Shown here: positions 11,181 through 21,202 of the stretch, one piece after another
Numbering within the stretch: position 1 is the stretch's first letter
How the letters are laid out: the number at the start of each line of letters is the position of its first letter
Assembly (NCBI GenBank): GCA_032622095.1
Contig: CP136069.1
Location: 109,644,278-109,708,277 of the forward strand
Length of the DNA: 64,000 bases
Direction of reading: 5' to 3'
Origin: Siphonodentalium dalli
Taxonomy: Eukaryota; Mollusca; Scaphopoda; Gadilida; Siphonodentaliidae
Program-made: the position numbers and the translations under genes
The notes under the pieces: generated by a model
Database searches by the model: none
What the model saw: only the letters and a program-made list of their open reading frames with translations
What the model was told of the DNA's origin: nothing

Positions 11181-11282
11181 GAGATACTAAGTCCTAATTA
11201 GTATATAATATCTCCTAATTAGGAGATACTAAGTCATAATTAGGGGATACTATCTCCTACTTAGGAGATACTATCTCATAGT
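11178..11282. repeat. Short palindromic taggagata repeats
   Basis: Five to six copies of taggagatact / agtatctccta alternate in orientation, giving several small self-complementary blocks within 105 bp. Confidence 0.75.
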
Positions 11283-11334
11283 ATTTTTTGTTAGGTGGCA
11301 CTAAAACGCTTCCATACATATTTGACCTTTTTGT

Positions 11335-11580
11335 ATCATTGGCTGCGGACACACGTATCACGGTAGCGATGACATAGCAGGTGTGACAATTTATTATGGT
11401 GGAGTTTGGTGACAATTGGTTAATTGGTCGAGTCGACTCATTATGCGGAAACTCAGCGGGCAACATAACCAGCTATGGCACAGAAATATGACGACAGATT
11501 GTCACCAAATAAGCACTATAATAAATTGTCACACCTACCATGCCATCGCATTGTGGTACGTGTATCCGCAGCCATTATTT
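11335..11580. repeat. Inverted repeat with about 75-bp arms
   Basis: Arms at about 11,338-11,414 and 11,497-11,577 share ggctgcgga, acacgta and ggtgtgacaatttatta in opposite orientation at roughly 80 percent identity. A short gene-less foldback. Confidence 0.65.
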
Positions 11581-11630
11581 AGATAAAAATCGTTCATGAT
11601 AATCCCTCTCCAGTCTCCATTACATATGTG

Positions 11631-12670
11631 CCAACCATACTTATTTGTGACAAAAATCAATACTTATTTTGCAAACGACAAAATGTCTAGTAAATGTTAG
11701 AATCCTCAAAACAATTGTAAAATCGGTACGCATTTCTGCTTCCAGATGTTCTTTAGTTTGGTAATCTTAAAAGAGGACACCCGTCATCCCCGATAATCCG
11801 CTTTCAAGTCATATTATATCCAGTTTTTTGACAACTCGTATACTTATTTGTCAGAAAAATCAATACTTATTTTGCAAACGAAAATACTTCTTGTTAATGT
11901 TAGAAGCATTAAAGCAATTGTACAATCGGTATGCATTTCTGCTTCCAGATGTTCTTTAGTATGATAATCTTAAAAGATGACACCCGTTATCCCCGATAAT
12001 CCGTTATCCAGTCATACCGAGCTATTTGACAACCATACTTATTTGTCGGAAAAATCAATACTTATTTTGCAAACGAAAATATTTCTTGTTAATGTTAGAA
12101 GCATTAAAGCAATTGTACAATCGGTATGCATTTCTGCTTCCAGATGTTCTTTAGTATGATAATCTTAAAAGATGACAGCCGTTATCCCCGATAATCCGCT
12201 ATCCAGTCATACCGAGCTATTTGACAACCATACTTATTTGTCGGAAAAATCAATACTTATTGTACTTACAAATTAAAACAAATGTGGGATCTGCAATATA
12301 AGTATGCAATTTCATTCTCATATTTGACCTTTTTGTATGATTATCTAGATAGAAATTGTTCATGATAATCCCTCTGCAGTCTCCAACCATGTCTATATAG
12401 CCTACATATGTGCCAACCATACTTATTTGTCAGAAAAATCAATACTTATTTTGCAAACGAAACCATGTCTTGTTAAAGTTAGAAGCCTTAAAACAATTGT
12501 ACAATCGGTATGCATGTCTGCTTCCAGATATTCTTTATTATGATAATCTTAAAAGATAACACCCGTTATCCCCCGGCGATATTCCGCTTTCCAGCCATAT
12601 ATACCGAGCTATTTGACAACCATACTTATTTGTCAGAAAAATCAATACTTATTTTACTTACAAATTTTAA
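11631..12670. repeat. About 195-bp tandem repeat, 5-6 copies
   Basis: The block accatacttatttgtc...aaaatcaatacttatt recurs near 11,640, 11,840, 12,040, 12,231, 12,418 and 12,623, giving a period of 187-205 bp. Other landmarks per unit are caattgta, tctgcttccagat and ttatccccgataatccg. The short ORFs here recur with the repeat and are not genes. Confidence 0.85.
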
Positions 12671-13002
12671 AAAACCAACGACAAAGTCACGACATTCAGA
12701 TTTGTAAGCCGTTCCATGTGTTGTTTGTGTGGCATTATATAATAAATGTAGTAAATTGGATTAACACAGAAATCAGATGCAATTTATGTTTGGAATAATC
12801 TATTTTGAACTTCGAATAATACACAATGAAGACGAATAAAACACAACTCAAATTACATTCCTGAAATGTGTTAATTTTCCATATACTTTTCAATTTGTCG
12901 ACGGGTCTAATTGTGTTTTAGCGTCTCTGTAGGCCTATATGTGATGTCCCCAGGGTTGTGAATTACATCTGGAAGGGAAGAAGCACATAATTAAACATAG
13001 AT
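12671..13002. other. No gene seen
   Basis: AT-rich spacer between the 195-bp array and the next foldback element. Confidence 0.6.
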
Positions 13003-13010
13003 GTACAAAC

Positions 13011-14678
13011 CGGTACGTATAAAAGCCGAACACAACCGAACACAACCGAACATAACCGAACACAAGTCCAAATAATGGGAAATATCACGAATAAAGTTCA
13101 TAGGCATGTGTATTCATGTTCACACTATTACTATACGAAGTTTGGTGGAGTTCGGGCAAATAATAAGTGTTTTATTCGATATTTTGTAAAACGCGTTTTG
13201 TGTTCGGCATAGAAAAGCCGAACATAAGTTATAATTTTGTCGTGGATTAGTCTAACGGCTGTCTAGCTAGGTGATAATTAATATCTGACATGGTCACTAA
13301 TCCGAAAGGCTTTAATTGTTGTTGATGGCGGTCTCTCACCTATTGTAGTTCAGTGTTTTGACAAATAGTTTCAGTGTTTGATGGCGCCTACTATTATAGA
13401 AACAACATGCTTTTGATAGGCCCCGTCGTGAAAGACAACGATTGTAAAAACGTCGAGTGACAAACAAGTTTTCCCGCTAGTACATATACCTTATGCACTC
13501 GTCACATGAAGCAAAACTTGGTGTAAACAATATTTATACACAATACAAAAGAAGATGAATATTTTACAAAAATGCTAATGGGTGATTATGGGTGATTGGA
13601 AAGGGATGAGACAACAAGCCTGTTGTGGCTTTTTTTGTAATTAAGTCCTCTCCCAAAACGTGACGAGAATAATAATAATTACAAAAATAAATATTTATGT
13701 AACTTCATGGAAAGATTACAACTCAAAGTTTTTAACGTTTGACGATACCGCAAAACGGGGCTATTGCCAAAAAGCCATGTCAGACTAAAAGAGTAAAGAC
13801 ATGAAAAACTAGATCAATCAACCCTAGCAAACATAACAAAGTATCTTGAGCGCAAAATAAATAATCTTTATTCCTTTCATATCACATTCCTGTCATATCA
13901 GAGACATATTTGAAAATAAAATAAGATCTTAAATTTCTGCATATCACAGCATATCAGACTTTTAAAAAGATACAATACGAAACGCTCTTTATTCGGGGCG
14001 TGCTGATATTTGTCCAGTATGATCCATCTAAACAACCATATTGTACGAATGTACTTGTAATAATAACGGGGTGGGGGTAACATTTTAGTGAGAATGCAGA
14101 CGAAAATGGACAACAATACGTTTTTCTCGCGAATAAAGCCTGCCAAATCCCATCTGGCAGATATTACTTATCACCTATCAGCGGATAAACTAATCCACGA
14201 GACAGAAGTTTGTGTTCTGCTTTTCTATATATGCCGAACACAAACGCGTTATACAAAACATCTAACAAAACACTCATTATTGAAGCAAACTCCACCAAAC
14301 TTCGTATAGTAATAGGTTGAACGTGAATACATATGTCTGAAGTTTACAAGGTGTTCGTATATTTAGTAGACTCTATATAGAGTTATATATCTCAAACGGC
14401 AGCTAATGTCACATCATTCTATGTGTTAATTAATTACCGGTGACTGCATGAGTGTCGAACATAAGCTAGCTTGTGTTCGGCTTTTCTATGCCGAACACTA
14501 AACGCGTCTTACAAAATATCGATTAAAACACTTATTATTGGCCCAAACTCCACCAAACTTCGTATATTTATAGTGTGAACATGAATACACATGCCTATGA
14601 ACTTTATTCATGAAATTTCCTATTATTTGGACTTGTGTTCGGTTATGTTCGGTTGTGTTCGGCTTTTATGAGCTCCCC
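13011..14678. mobile_element. 1,668-bp foldback element, 8-bp TSD
   Basis: Perfect 8-bp direct repeats gtacaaac lie at 13,003-13,010 and 14,679-14,686. Long inverted arms (about 13,017-13,225 and 14,455-14,670) share the repeated gccgaacacaaccgaac, ccaaataatgggaaat and tacgaagtttggtggagtt. A third partial arm copy lies inside at about 14,195-14,335, so the ends have been duplicated internally. No transposase frame is present. TSD length alone is compatible with hAT or P-type elements. Confidence 0.75.
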
Positions 14679-14954
14679 GTACAAACACCAAACTTAATAT
14701 GTATACATAACGCGCAATTCCCAAATTATTTTGTGTGATGTGATAATAAGATTCATTTTGCTCGCCAAAATTGTATGTTCCTTTCGTGTGACTATATATC
14801 GATTAAATAATTAAATTTTCACTTGCTTGAAGATCGGTGCTGAACACCCACTCTTTGGTGATACTGTTTCCCACCGAGGCGCAACCTACGTTTTATGGGA
14901 GGAGCATGCGCAGACGAAAAAAACATACTTATTTTACAACCATACTTATATTTT

Positions 14955-16555
14955 AGAACACCGGCTCCAAATAAAAGGTGTAAACGGGGTGTTATGTGGC
15001 GTTTGGTCCGTTGTTTCTCAATGGATATTAATGAAATGTGGTGTATATGTCCGGACTGGGACATGGAATACAATAACGTTTGAATTGTTTTTAAATTCAT
15101 AAATTTGTTGATTTTATTCAACTTTTTCGTTCTGAAACACACTATAAAGTGTAAACGGCCTGCTCCAATTAAAAGGTGTAAGCGGCTTATGTGCTTAGCG
15201 GTATAGGTAATCGGATTAACAAACTGACGACTCTAGACTATTAGTCTTGGGTGTTTTATATCATTTGAGGTTTTTGGGGAAATAATAATTTAGAAACCTT
15301 GTTTCGGGTCATTCACAAATGAATGTTGATTGCCAAATATTTTTGATGATATGATTGAGTGTATCAAGGAGAGATGTGATACATGGGCACAATATATATT
15401 TGTAAATATTTCCAACAGTAACGTGTCAACAATAGATTACGTTTGTAGCAAATGTTTGTAATTGTTATTTTTGCATTTGTATTAATCTGCGCATTAATAT
15501 TCAGATAGTTGTCTCGGTATAGTCTCCACATTGTCGCCATTGCTTTGTCAACGTTATTGGCACGTATCTTATATACGGAGGCGATGATGACGTGGTCGGA
15601 ACTTGGGGCTTGATACCGAGACCACTATTTGAATATTAATTTTGCATATAACCTGTATGAGGAATATCGTTAAATTTGATATTCTTTGTCATTTTATGTA
15701 GGTTATTATCATATTATGTCATACTTGTGACATTAATATTCAGATAGTTGTCTCGGTATCGTCTCCATGTTGTCGCCATTGCTTTGTCAACGTTATTGGC
15801 ACCTATCTTATATACGGAGACGATGGTGACGTGGTCGGAACTTGAGGCTTGATACCGAGACCACTATTTGAATATCATGTGCACTTCATAAACTTCATTG
15901 GGTTTTATATCTTTTGTTAACATATACACATATGTCTCATGTTTGTTATTATATATTTATGTGTTTATTATATATGCATTATGAATAAATAAAGTTATCA
16001 TTTAAAATAAATGTATTTAAATTATTATTTCGCCAAAACCTCAAATGCCCCAAAACACAATAGTCTAGAGTCGCCAATTAGTTAATCCGATTACCTATAA
16101 TGCTAAGCACATAAGCCGCTTACACCTTTTAATTGGAGCCGGCCGCTTACACTTTACAGAACGAAAGAACGAAAAAATTTATAAAATCAACAATTTGGTG
16201 ATTTTAAAAACGATTCAAACGTCAATGTATTCCATCCATAACCCGGACATATGTACTAAATTTCAGTCATATCCATTTATAAACAAAGAAGATAATGCGA
16301 CATCAATTCCGCTTACACCTTTTAATTGGAGCCGGCCGTTTACACTTTATAGTGTGTTTCGGAACGAAAAAGTTGAATAAAATCAACAAATTTGTGAATT
16401 TAAAAACAATTCAAACGTTATTGTATTCCATGTCCCAGTCCGGACATATACACCAAATTTTATTAATATCCTTTGAGAAACAACGGACCAAACGCCACAT
16501 AACACCCCGTTTATACCTTTTATTTGGAGCCGGCCTCGGCATACACTTTATAGCT
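14955..16555. mobile_element. Foldback element A (gene-less, long arms)
   Basis: Arms at about 14,955-15,310 and 16,020-16,555 are reverse complements built from stacked units: ccggctccaaataaaaggtg, ggacatggaatacaataac, cactataaagtgtaaacgg, aaggtgtaagcggc and aatcggattaac. It is closely related to element B at 30,442-32,044 but lacks clean outer ends; the left end is replaced by catacttattttacaacc sequence also found inverted at 52.58 kb. ORFs here mirror the arms and are not counted as genes. Confidence 0.75.
15493..15875. repeat. Two direct copies of a roughly 148-bp MITE
   Basis: Copies at about 15,493-15,640 and 15,732-15,875 are offset by 239 bp. Each starts near attcagatagttgtctcgg and ends near ataccgagaccactatttg, which are imperfect inverted repeats of each other. 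The pair lies in the centre of foldback A. Identity between copies is above 90 percent by eye. Confidence 0.8.
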
Positions 16556-16929
16556 ATTGTTTCGGGTAGGTGTTGGGGCAGGTGTGCTAATCCTCAACAT
16601 CACAGAGCTGCCAACTATAGTTTTTATCATAATTGTTACTGGGAATTGGTGGCGATGGCTAATTTCGACGGCGATGAGCGGCCGGACGATGAGGATAATT
16701 GGGGTTTTTGGAAAATTCAAAACTCGAGAAATACAGCGCGTAGAGGGCTCATTTTGGTGTCTAACGAAAGGCCGATATTCGCCCTATCCACACATATTAA
16801 CCCCGCCACTGAACGGACACCGGAAGTTGCATTATGAACGAAGAAATGCACATGTGATATATTTCAACAAATTTATTAAATACTCAAGATATATATATAA
16901 CAAATACTATCAATATAACACCCATAACT
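16556..16929. other. Spacer, no supported gene
   Basis: Sequence between foldback A and the MULE relic. Long ORFs start in the foldback arm and run in; neither frame shows a recognisable domain. Confidence 0.4.
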
Positions 16930-17390
16930 CGGTGATGTAATCCGTGAACTTGGTGGCGTTTTCTTCGAGACCTGTGTTGCTCGTCGCAGGGTAATCGTCC
17001 AGCGCTTCGAACCAGGCATCACCAACCATCTCGACAGGAACCATAGGGAGGGTTAGAGCTCTTCTTATGAGGGTCTTTTGGTAGTTGCCTTCAGTGTCTT
17101 CGTATAGCTGCTGTAGGTGGCATTTCTTAACATTCTTCAGCACTACTTGGCCGTAATGGAATAGGCATCCTTTCATTGTAACTTTCACCAGATTGAAGAA
17201 ACGTTGGTATGTGTGTTGGGTCTTGTTGGGAAGTAAGCCATACACCAAAGGGCACATCTTTCCGGCGACGAATGCGTGTATCGTGTACAGTTGAAAGAAG
17301 ATCGTTGGGCTTTTCTCAAACGTTCCATCACAGAAGATCGTTCCGGCAACAGCTAAATTTTCTAGATTTTCTCTGGTATAGCGTTGTTAC
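16910..17390 (-). pseudogene. MULE (Mutator-like) transposase core, deleted
   Basis: On the minus strand, before the first methionine at 17,257, the same frame reads IFCDGTFEKSPTIFFQLYTI and continues GKMCPLVYGLLPNKTQHTYQ. This is the first catalytic block of MULE transposases (C-D-G-T-F, then PLV/LLP-K). It then jumps from RFFNLVK to VTMKGCLFHYGQ, skipping about 40 residues that normally contain the second Asp (D-F/x-E-x-A). The C-x-x-H block and the RALTLPMVPVEMVGDAWFEAL helix remain. With that deletion it cannot be active. Together with the FLYWCH finger to the right it is a FLYWCH-MULE transposase relic. Confidence 0.75.
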
Positions 17391-17405
17391 TGGCTTGTTA
17401 CTTGT

Positions 17406-17660
17406 CTAAACAAGCTTTTTGAGGTCTGCAATCCAGGAATCTGCTGCTACTTGGTTGAAATCAGGTTCGTGGTTATGGTTGCCGCTGTTGGATATATCGT
17501 TCTCAGTGTTGGTGGTTGCACGGCAGTCTTTCTTACAACATCGCCAATGAATTCGATCATTTCTCCTTAATTTAACGGAGAATTTGTAGTCATAATATAC
17601 CAGATACTTTCCACCTCTAGTATTTGGAATATAATTTACGTTCACTTGTGTGCTTGCCAT
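17406..17660 (-). pseudogene. FLYWCH zinc finger of the MULE transposase
   Basis: The 84-residue minus-strand frame from ATG 17,660 carries a FLYWCH domain: RGGKYLVYYDYKFSVKLRR, IHWRCCKKDCRATTNTE and GNHNHEPD, giving C-x4-C ... H-x-H ligands. This DNA-binding module sits N-terminal to MULE cores in many animal elements, and the core follows in the same orientation after about 15 bp, in a broken frame. ATG placement fits the family. Confidence 0.8.
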
Positions 17661-18548
17661 CGTGTTTATGTCAGACCAGGGAATCTAACAGTATATATAT
17701 TCAGTAGTGAACTCTACTTAAAACACTGATAATAATTCATAATACATCTTTACAAACAAATAATAAAACGTGTAAAATAAATAAACTGAATGTGGCTCAC
17801 GCTATTAAACGTTATTCACCACCAACAGTTATGGACTGTGACAACACTGGACCGCAGGTGTTTTGATATGGACTATAATCTCCGCCGGCCAAGTCGTTAA
17901 TCTCTGCCTGCCGGGTAGACAGGATATACCCGTAAAAACTTCTTAGCATGTGAAACTACGGTAAATTTGTTTACCGCGTCCATGAGAGAACATTTTAGAA
18001 ACTTTAGCACTAACACACTGCTGCTAACCATGGTTTGTGACGCCATGCCATAGGTGAATATACCTGTTTTGATGGAAGATTTTAGTGATGAGCTGATTGT
18101 CAAATAGAGCCTTGCGTCGATTATTTGAGATCACAATCGGCCGATTCAGGTGCCGATTCCGATTGTAATTGTAATAATTATACCAGAATATGTTATATGT
18201 GTTATATAATACTTAGAATTGGAAGCAAGCAACAACCCAGTCTATGTAAACATACACTCAGATTCATACTGATACTGAATTTTTTATATGTGGGTATGTA
18301 GTTTACTCCAGACTGGCAACAACCGTAGTTATATGCCAGACTGCCAGTACACAGTATATATACATAAACTTGTATACGTTTGGGTAAGAGAAGACAGTGG
18401 GTCTCTTTGACTTCAATCATAAAATTGGGCGTAAGTGTATTTTGAGTATGTTAGTACTATATAGTACTATATATTTGAGAATCGTTGATAAAAATGGGCG
18501 TAAGTATATTTACGATATTTGAGGTTCACATTGCTTTGTGGGCGTGTC
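17661..18548. other. No gene seen
   Basis: Upstream side of the MULE relic and AT-rich sequence. Around 18,110-18,170 self-complementary aatcggccgatt-type blocks resemble a hAT terminus, without a partner that I can find. Confidence 0.5.
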
Positions 18549-18718
18549 CAAAAAATTTCAAAAACTTCCAAAACTTCAAAAATTTCAAAAAATTTCAAAA
18601 ATTTCAAAAATTTCAAAAACTTCAAAAACTTCAAAAATTTCAAAAATTTCAAAAACTTCAAAAATTTCAAAAACTTCAAAAATTTCAAAAACTTCAAGAA
18701 TTTCAAAAATTTCAATAT
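18549..18718. repeat. ttcaaaaa(c/t) minisatellite
   Basis: About 18 copies of a 9-10 base unit, ttcaaaaac or ttcaaaaat. The long KLKN/FKNF-type frames on both strands are translations of the repeat, not genes. Confidence 0.95.
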
Positions 18719-19126
18719 AATGGTGGACAATACACTCACGATGTGACAACATATATATACATAGGCATAGTGTTATACAGTCTTCTATGTACCAACGCTA
18801 TGACATAATTAAAGGGGGATAATACACACACGGTGTGGAATGTTAAAGTGACACGAGGTAAGGGACGTTATGTAATATTGGTGTGTGAATATGAAAGGAG
18901 CACAATGCGCTCTAAAGGGACACACAGCACTCATTTTGAATGAATGTTAAAGAAACACAATACACAGTGGGTGAAAGTTAAAATGACACAGAACAATATT
19001 TAAACTTCAAATTTTAGGGCTCTTAATGTACCATTTGTGTATCGTTTCTCGCTCTACAATCTCCCCTCCCCACTTATAGATATATAACGAAGACGAGAAT
19101 AACATGTTGATGAAGTTTATTGAAAT
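18719..19126. other. Spacer, no gene seen
   Basis: Sequence between the minisatellite and the Polinton-like block, with imperfectly repeated phrases (acacaatacac, gacacac). Nothing coding. Confidence 0.5.
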
Positions 19127-19702
19127 TTAATCATTGTCTGAATCTTCGACCGTTAGATTTATTTCTAAGAGTTTCTTGAATTTTCTCATCGCTTCATCTG
19201 CAGCCCATTCATTATCATATCCGTGTTTGGTCAGTTTGACCATTTTCTTCATGATCATGTTATGTATGGGTGATGTTTTCAATCGATACTGGTATTCTAT
19301 TAATCGTCTATAACTTTTGAGAAAGAGAGCAAACTCTGTGTCGATGGTAGCCTCTTTTCCCGACATGCTCTCATCTCCCGACATGCTCTCTTCTCCTTTC
19401 GCATCATTGGTGACGCGTTTCATCATACTTTTGAATGTGTCCATCTCGTTGACACATCGCACAGCTTTCTTAAGACCGAATACCGTTCTACTACCGACGA
19501 CATTATCATCTTCTGAATCTGACGAAGCGGTTCTAGATTCAGATGAAGATGAACGGGGAACGATATCAGATTCTAGGTCATCGGTATCTTCTCCGAATAA
19601 ATCTGTTTTTGTCTCGGACATAACTCCGTGTTTAATCTGTTTATGTCTTTGTAGATTGTAGTTCGTCGATAAAATATTTCCGCATAAATGACACACGTGC
19701 AT
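19127..19702 (-). CDS. C2H2 zinc-finger protein of a Polinton/adintovirus-like element
   Basis: 191 residues. The N-terminus carries one classical C2H2 finger, C4-x2-C7-x12-H20-x4-H25, followed by an acidic Ser-rich linker and a helical C-terminal part (FLKSYRRLIEYQYRLK, PIHNMIMKKMVKL, EAMRKFKKLLE). A single N-terminal finger, acidic linker and Y-R-R / P-x-H / K-x-L-L tail resembles a protein I associate with animal Polinton and adintovirus-like elements; its role is unknown to me. The start follows a TATA-like ttataag about 30 bp upstream on this strand. The frame is intact. It overlaps the truncated frame 19,641-19,883. Confidence 0.6.
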   Translation of the reverse strand: MHVCHLCGNILSTNYNLQRHKQIKHGVMSETKTDLFGEDTDDLESDIVPRSSSSESRTASSDSEDDNVVGSRTVFGLKKAVRCVNEMDTFKSMMKRVTNDAKGEESMSGDESMSGKEATIDTEFALFLKSYRRLIEYQYRLKTSPIHNMIMKKMVKLTKHGYDNEWAADEAMRKFKKLLEINLTVEDSDND

Positions 19703-19883
19703 TATCGCGAATTATTGGAAGAACGATCACTCTTATAAGTAGCGATAAAAAGAGAGAATATGGTGTGGTATACAACCGTTGCGCTAAGAGTACGTTCGTC
19801 ACAGGTCTAGGGTATAGATCTTTGACCGCTGGGGTTTCAAATAATGCCAATTTATCAGTATGGTACTCTCTGTATTCATTCAT
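19641..19883 (-). pseudogene. Possible truncated virion-protein start
   Basis: An 80-residue minus-strand frame begins MNEYREYHTDKLALFETP and then degenerates into sequence that serves as promoter of the zinc-finger gene. The opening weakly resembles the N-terminus of Polinton-type capsid proteins (a short D/E-L-x-L-F-x-x-P segment), and it follows the small basic protein by 7 bases. No capsid fold can be traced beyond it. If real, it is a 5' stub left after a deletion. Confidence 0.25.
19725..19740 (-). promoter_or_regulatory. TATA-like promoter of the zinc-finger gene
   Basis: Minus strand reads cttataagagtgatc about 30 bp upstream of the finger gene start. A similar ttataagaggcgat precedes the small basic protein gene at 20,275-20,290. 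Confidence 0.4.
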
Positions 19884-19890
19884 GATTTGG

Positions 19891-20217
19891 CTAATCGAAT
19901 GACACTTCGCTTTTCATTTTCTTATTATTATTATTAGACAAACCTCCAGCTAACACTCTCTTGTTGGTTTTTTTGGACGCTTTACGTGTGTTTGTCAACT
20001 TATTTGCTGCAACTTCGACCTTAGCCATTTCAATCGCTTGCGCGATGGGCGTCACTACGTTAATATGTGGTTTTAGAACGTCTTCTTCACTATCACTATT
20101 TTTAGTTCTGGCAATAAAGTAGCGACCCTTATTATCTGGCGTTAACTTCCCATCAATCATGTCTCTGAGATGTTTTCTCCACTTTTCAATATCTGTTGGA
20201 ATATACGGGATCGACAT
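19891..20217 (-). CDS. Small basic protein of a Polinton-like element
   Basis: 108 residues. It begins MSIPYIPTDIEKWRKHLRDM, has a central HINVVTPIAQAIEMAK segment and ends in a Lys/Arg/Asn-rich basic tail. The order (short amphipathic start, VTP-x-x-Q-A-x-x-x-A-K, basic tail) resembles small basic virion-associated proteins in Polinton and adintovirus-like elements; this is from memory of the family's look and not verified. A TATA-like ttataagag lies about 70 bp upstream. The frame is intact. Confidence 0.45.
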   Translation of the reverse strand: MSIPYIPTDIEKWRKHLRDMIDGKLTPDNKGRYFIARTKNSDSEEDVLKPHINVVTPIAQAIEMAKVEVAANKLTNTRKASKKTNKRVLAGGLSNNNNKKMKSEVSFD

Positions 20218-20274
20218 GTTTCTTCAAATGTAGTGTACAAGTCACTCTTTTTTCTGCATTTATTTTAGAAAGTT

Positions 20275-20290
20275 TATCGCCTCTTATAAA
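20275..20290 (-). promoter_or_regulatory. TATA-like promoter of the small basic gene
   Basis: On the minus strand, tttttataagaggcgata stands about 60-70 bp upstream of the start codon and shares ttataagag-gat with the element before the zinc-finger gene. Confidence 0.35.
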
Positions 20291-20393
20291 AATCGATTAT
20301 CTGGATATTTATTAATCGAATCGTCGCTAGTCAGGTACAGATAATAATTATCCATATGACTAGTTTCTAAAAACAAAAATTCAAAGAGAATCA

Positions 20394-20861
20394 TTATTCT
20401 TCTCTTATAGTTTTATCGATATCACTGAATATATGCTTGAAGTTGGACCACTGGTTCAAATTTAACGGAATACTTATAATCGTCGGAGTGTTATTCACAA
20501 CTCGTCTAATGTCGGTATAAATGTGTCCTTGATTATTACATACTGTAACAGTAATGTTTGATGGTATTGTCCACTTTTTCACGAAAACACACGGGTGTTG
20601 TTCGTAATCATTGGGTTGTGACTCATTCGTATGAAGTAATTCATAATCCATCGACTCACGTGGTATCTTCTTTGGAACTAAAATAAATGGTAGTGACACA
20701 GTTATTACCATAATAGTAAATCCTATCCATTTAATGATATTAATACGTAGACGACCACGTTCTGTTTGAAACATATTCGTCAAGGTACCTGTTCTATTAT
20801 CCATGATTGTAATTGTTCCCGTGTATAGCTTACTCTTATTAATTTTGATAGCTGGCGACAT
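20394..20861 (-). CDS. Membrane protein with a PC4-like C-terminal domain
   Basis: 155 residues. Residues 41-62 form one hydrophobic segment (IIKWIGFTIMVITVSLPFIL), probably membrane-spanning. Residues about 93-152 read VKKWTIPSNITVTVCNNQGH, YTDIRRVV, TIISIPLNLNQWSNF and DIDKTIRE. That order fits the ssDNA-binding PC4/p15 domain (V-x-V, G-x-x-Y-x-D-I-R, x-I-S-L-x-x-x-Q-W, x-D-I-D). PC4 proteins are normally soluble and nuclear, so a membrane anchor would be unusual; the PC4 match is by eye. It lies between the Bcl-2-like and small basic genes in the same orientation. Frame intact. Confidence 0.45.
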   Translation of the reverse strand: MSPAIKINKSKLYTGTITIMDNRTGTLTNMFQTERGRLRINIIKWIGFTIMVITVSLPFILVPKKIPRESMDYELLHTNESQPNDYEQHPCVFVKKWTIPSNITVTVCNNQGHIYTDIRRVVNNTPTIISIPLNLNQWSNFKHIFSDIDKTIREE

Positions 20862-20881
20862 CCGACTCTAAAATCCATGAA

Positions 20882-20990
20882 TTAAATTTGTCTGGCCATG
20901 AATGCCAATGCACCATGATAGTTATCGATGTCAATAATGCGTTTCGTTGAGATATTGATTGAGTTGATGACAATATTCTGAAAAAAATCT
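20882..20990 (-). pseudogene. Short frame with weak BH1-like sequence
   Basis: At the end of a minus-strand frame that reads through the TA repeat, the last 35 residues contain DFFQNIVINSI and KRIIDIDNYHGALAFMA. This weakly recalls a Bcl-2-family BH1 region (F-x-x-x-V ... R-I-[VI]-x-x-x-x-x-x-G-A-L-A). It could be a remnant of a second, related gene or of the displaced end of the gene to the right. Very uncertain. Confidence 0.2.
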
Positions 20991-21113
20991 TTTCGATCTA
21001 TAAAATGCTGCTTTTTTATTATCGACATGATCACTTGCTCTTCTCTTGCTCTTTTGCTCTTTTCCCTCTTGCTCACTTGCACATTTGCTTTTTCCCCTCT
21101 CCCCTGGCGTTTG

Positions 21114-21114
<1 letters not shown>

Positions 21115-21183
<69 letters not shown>
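21115..21183. repeat. (TA)n microsatellite
   Basis: About 33 uninterrupted TA units followed by a short acac run. Confidence 0.97.
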
Positions 21184-21185
<2 letters not shown>

Positions 21186-21202
21186 CACACACACAATTGA
21201 TA

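Noticed and set aside
16195-16837. A 180-residue + ORF and its overlaps
   Set aside because: Most of it is foldback arm sequence, and parallel ORFs appear in each related arm at 14.8, 30.4 and 31.8 kb.
18467-18808. Four overlapping ORFs of KLKN/FKNF-type repeats on both strands
   Set aside because: They are translations of the 9-10 base ttcaaaaa minisatellite in several frames.
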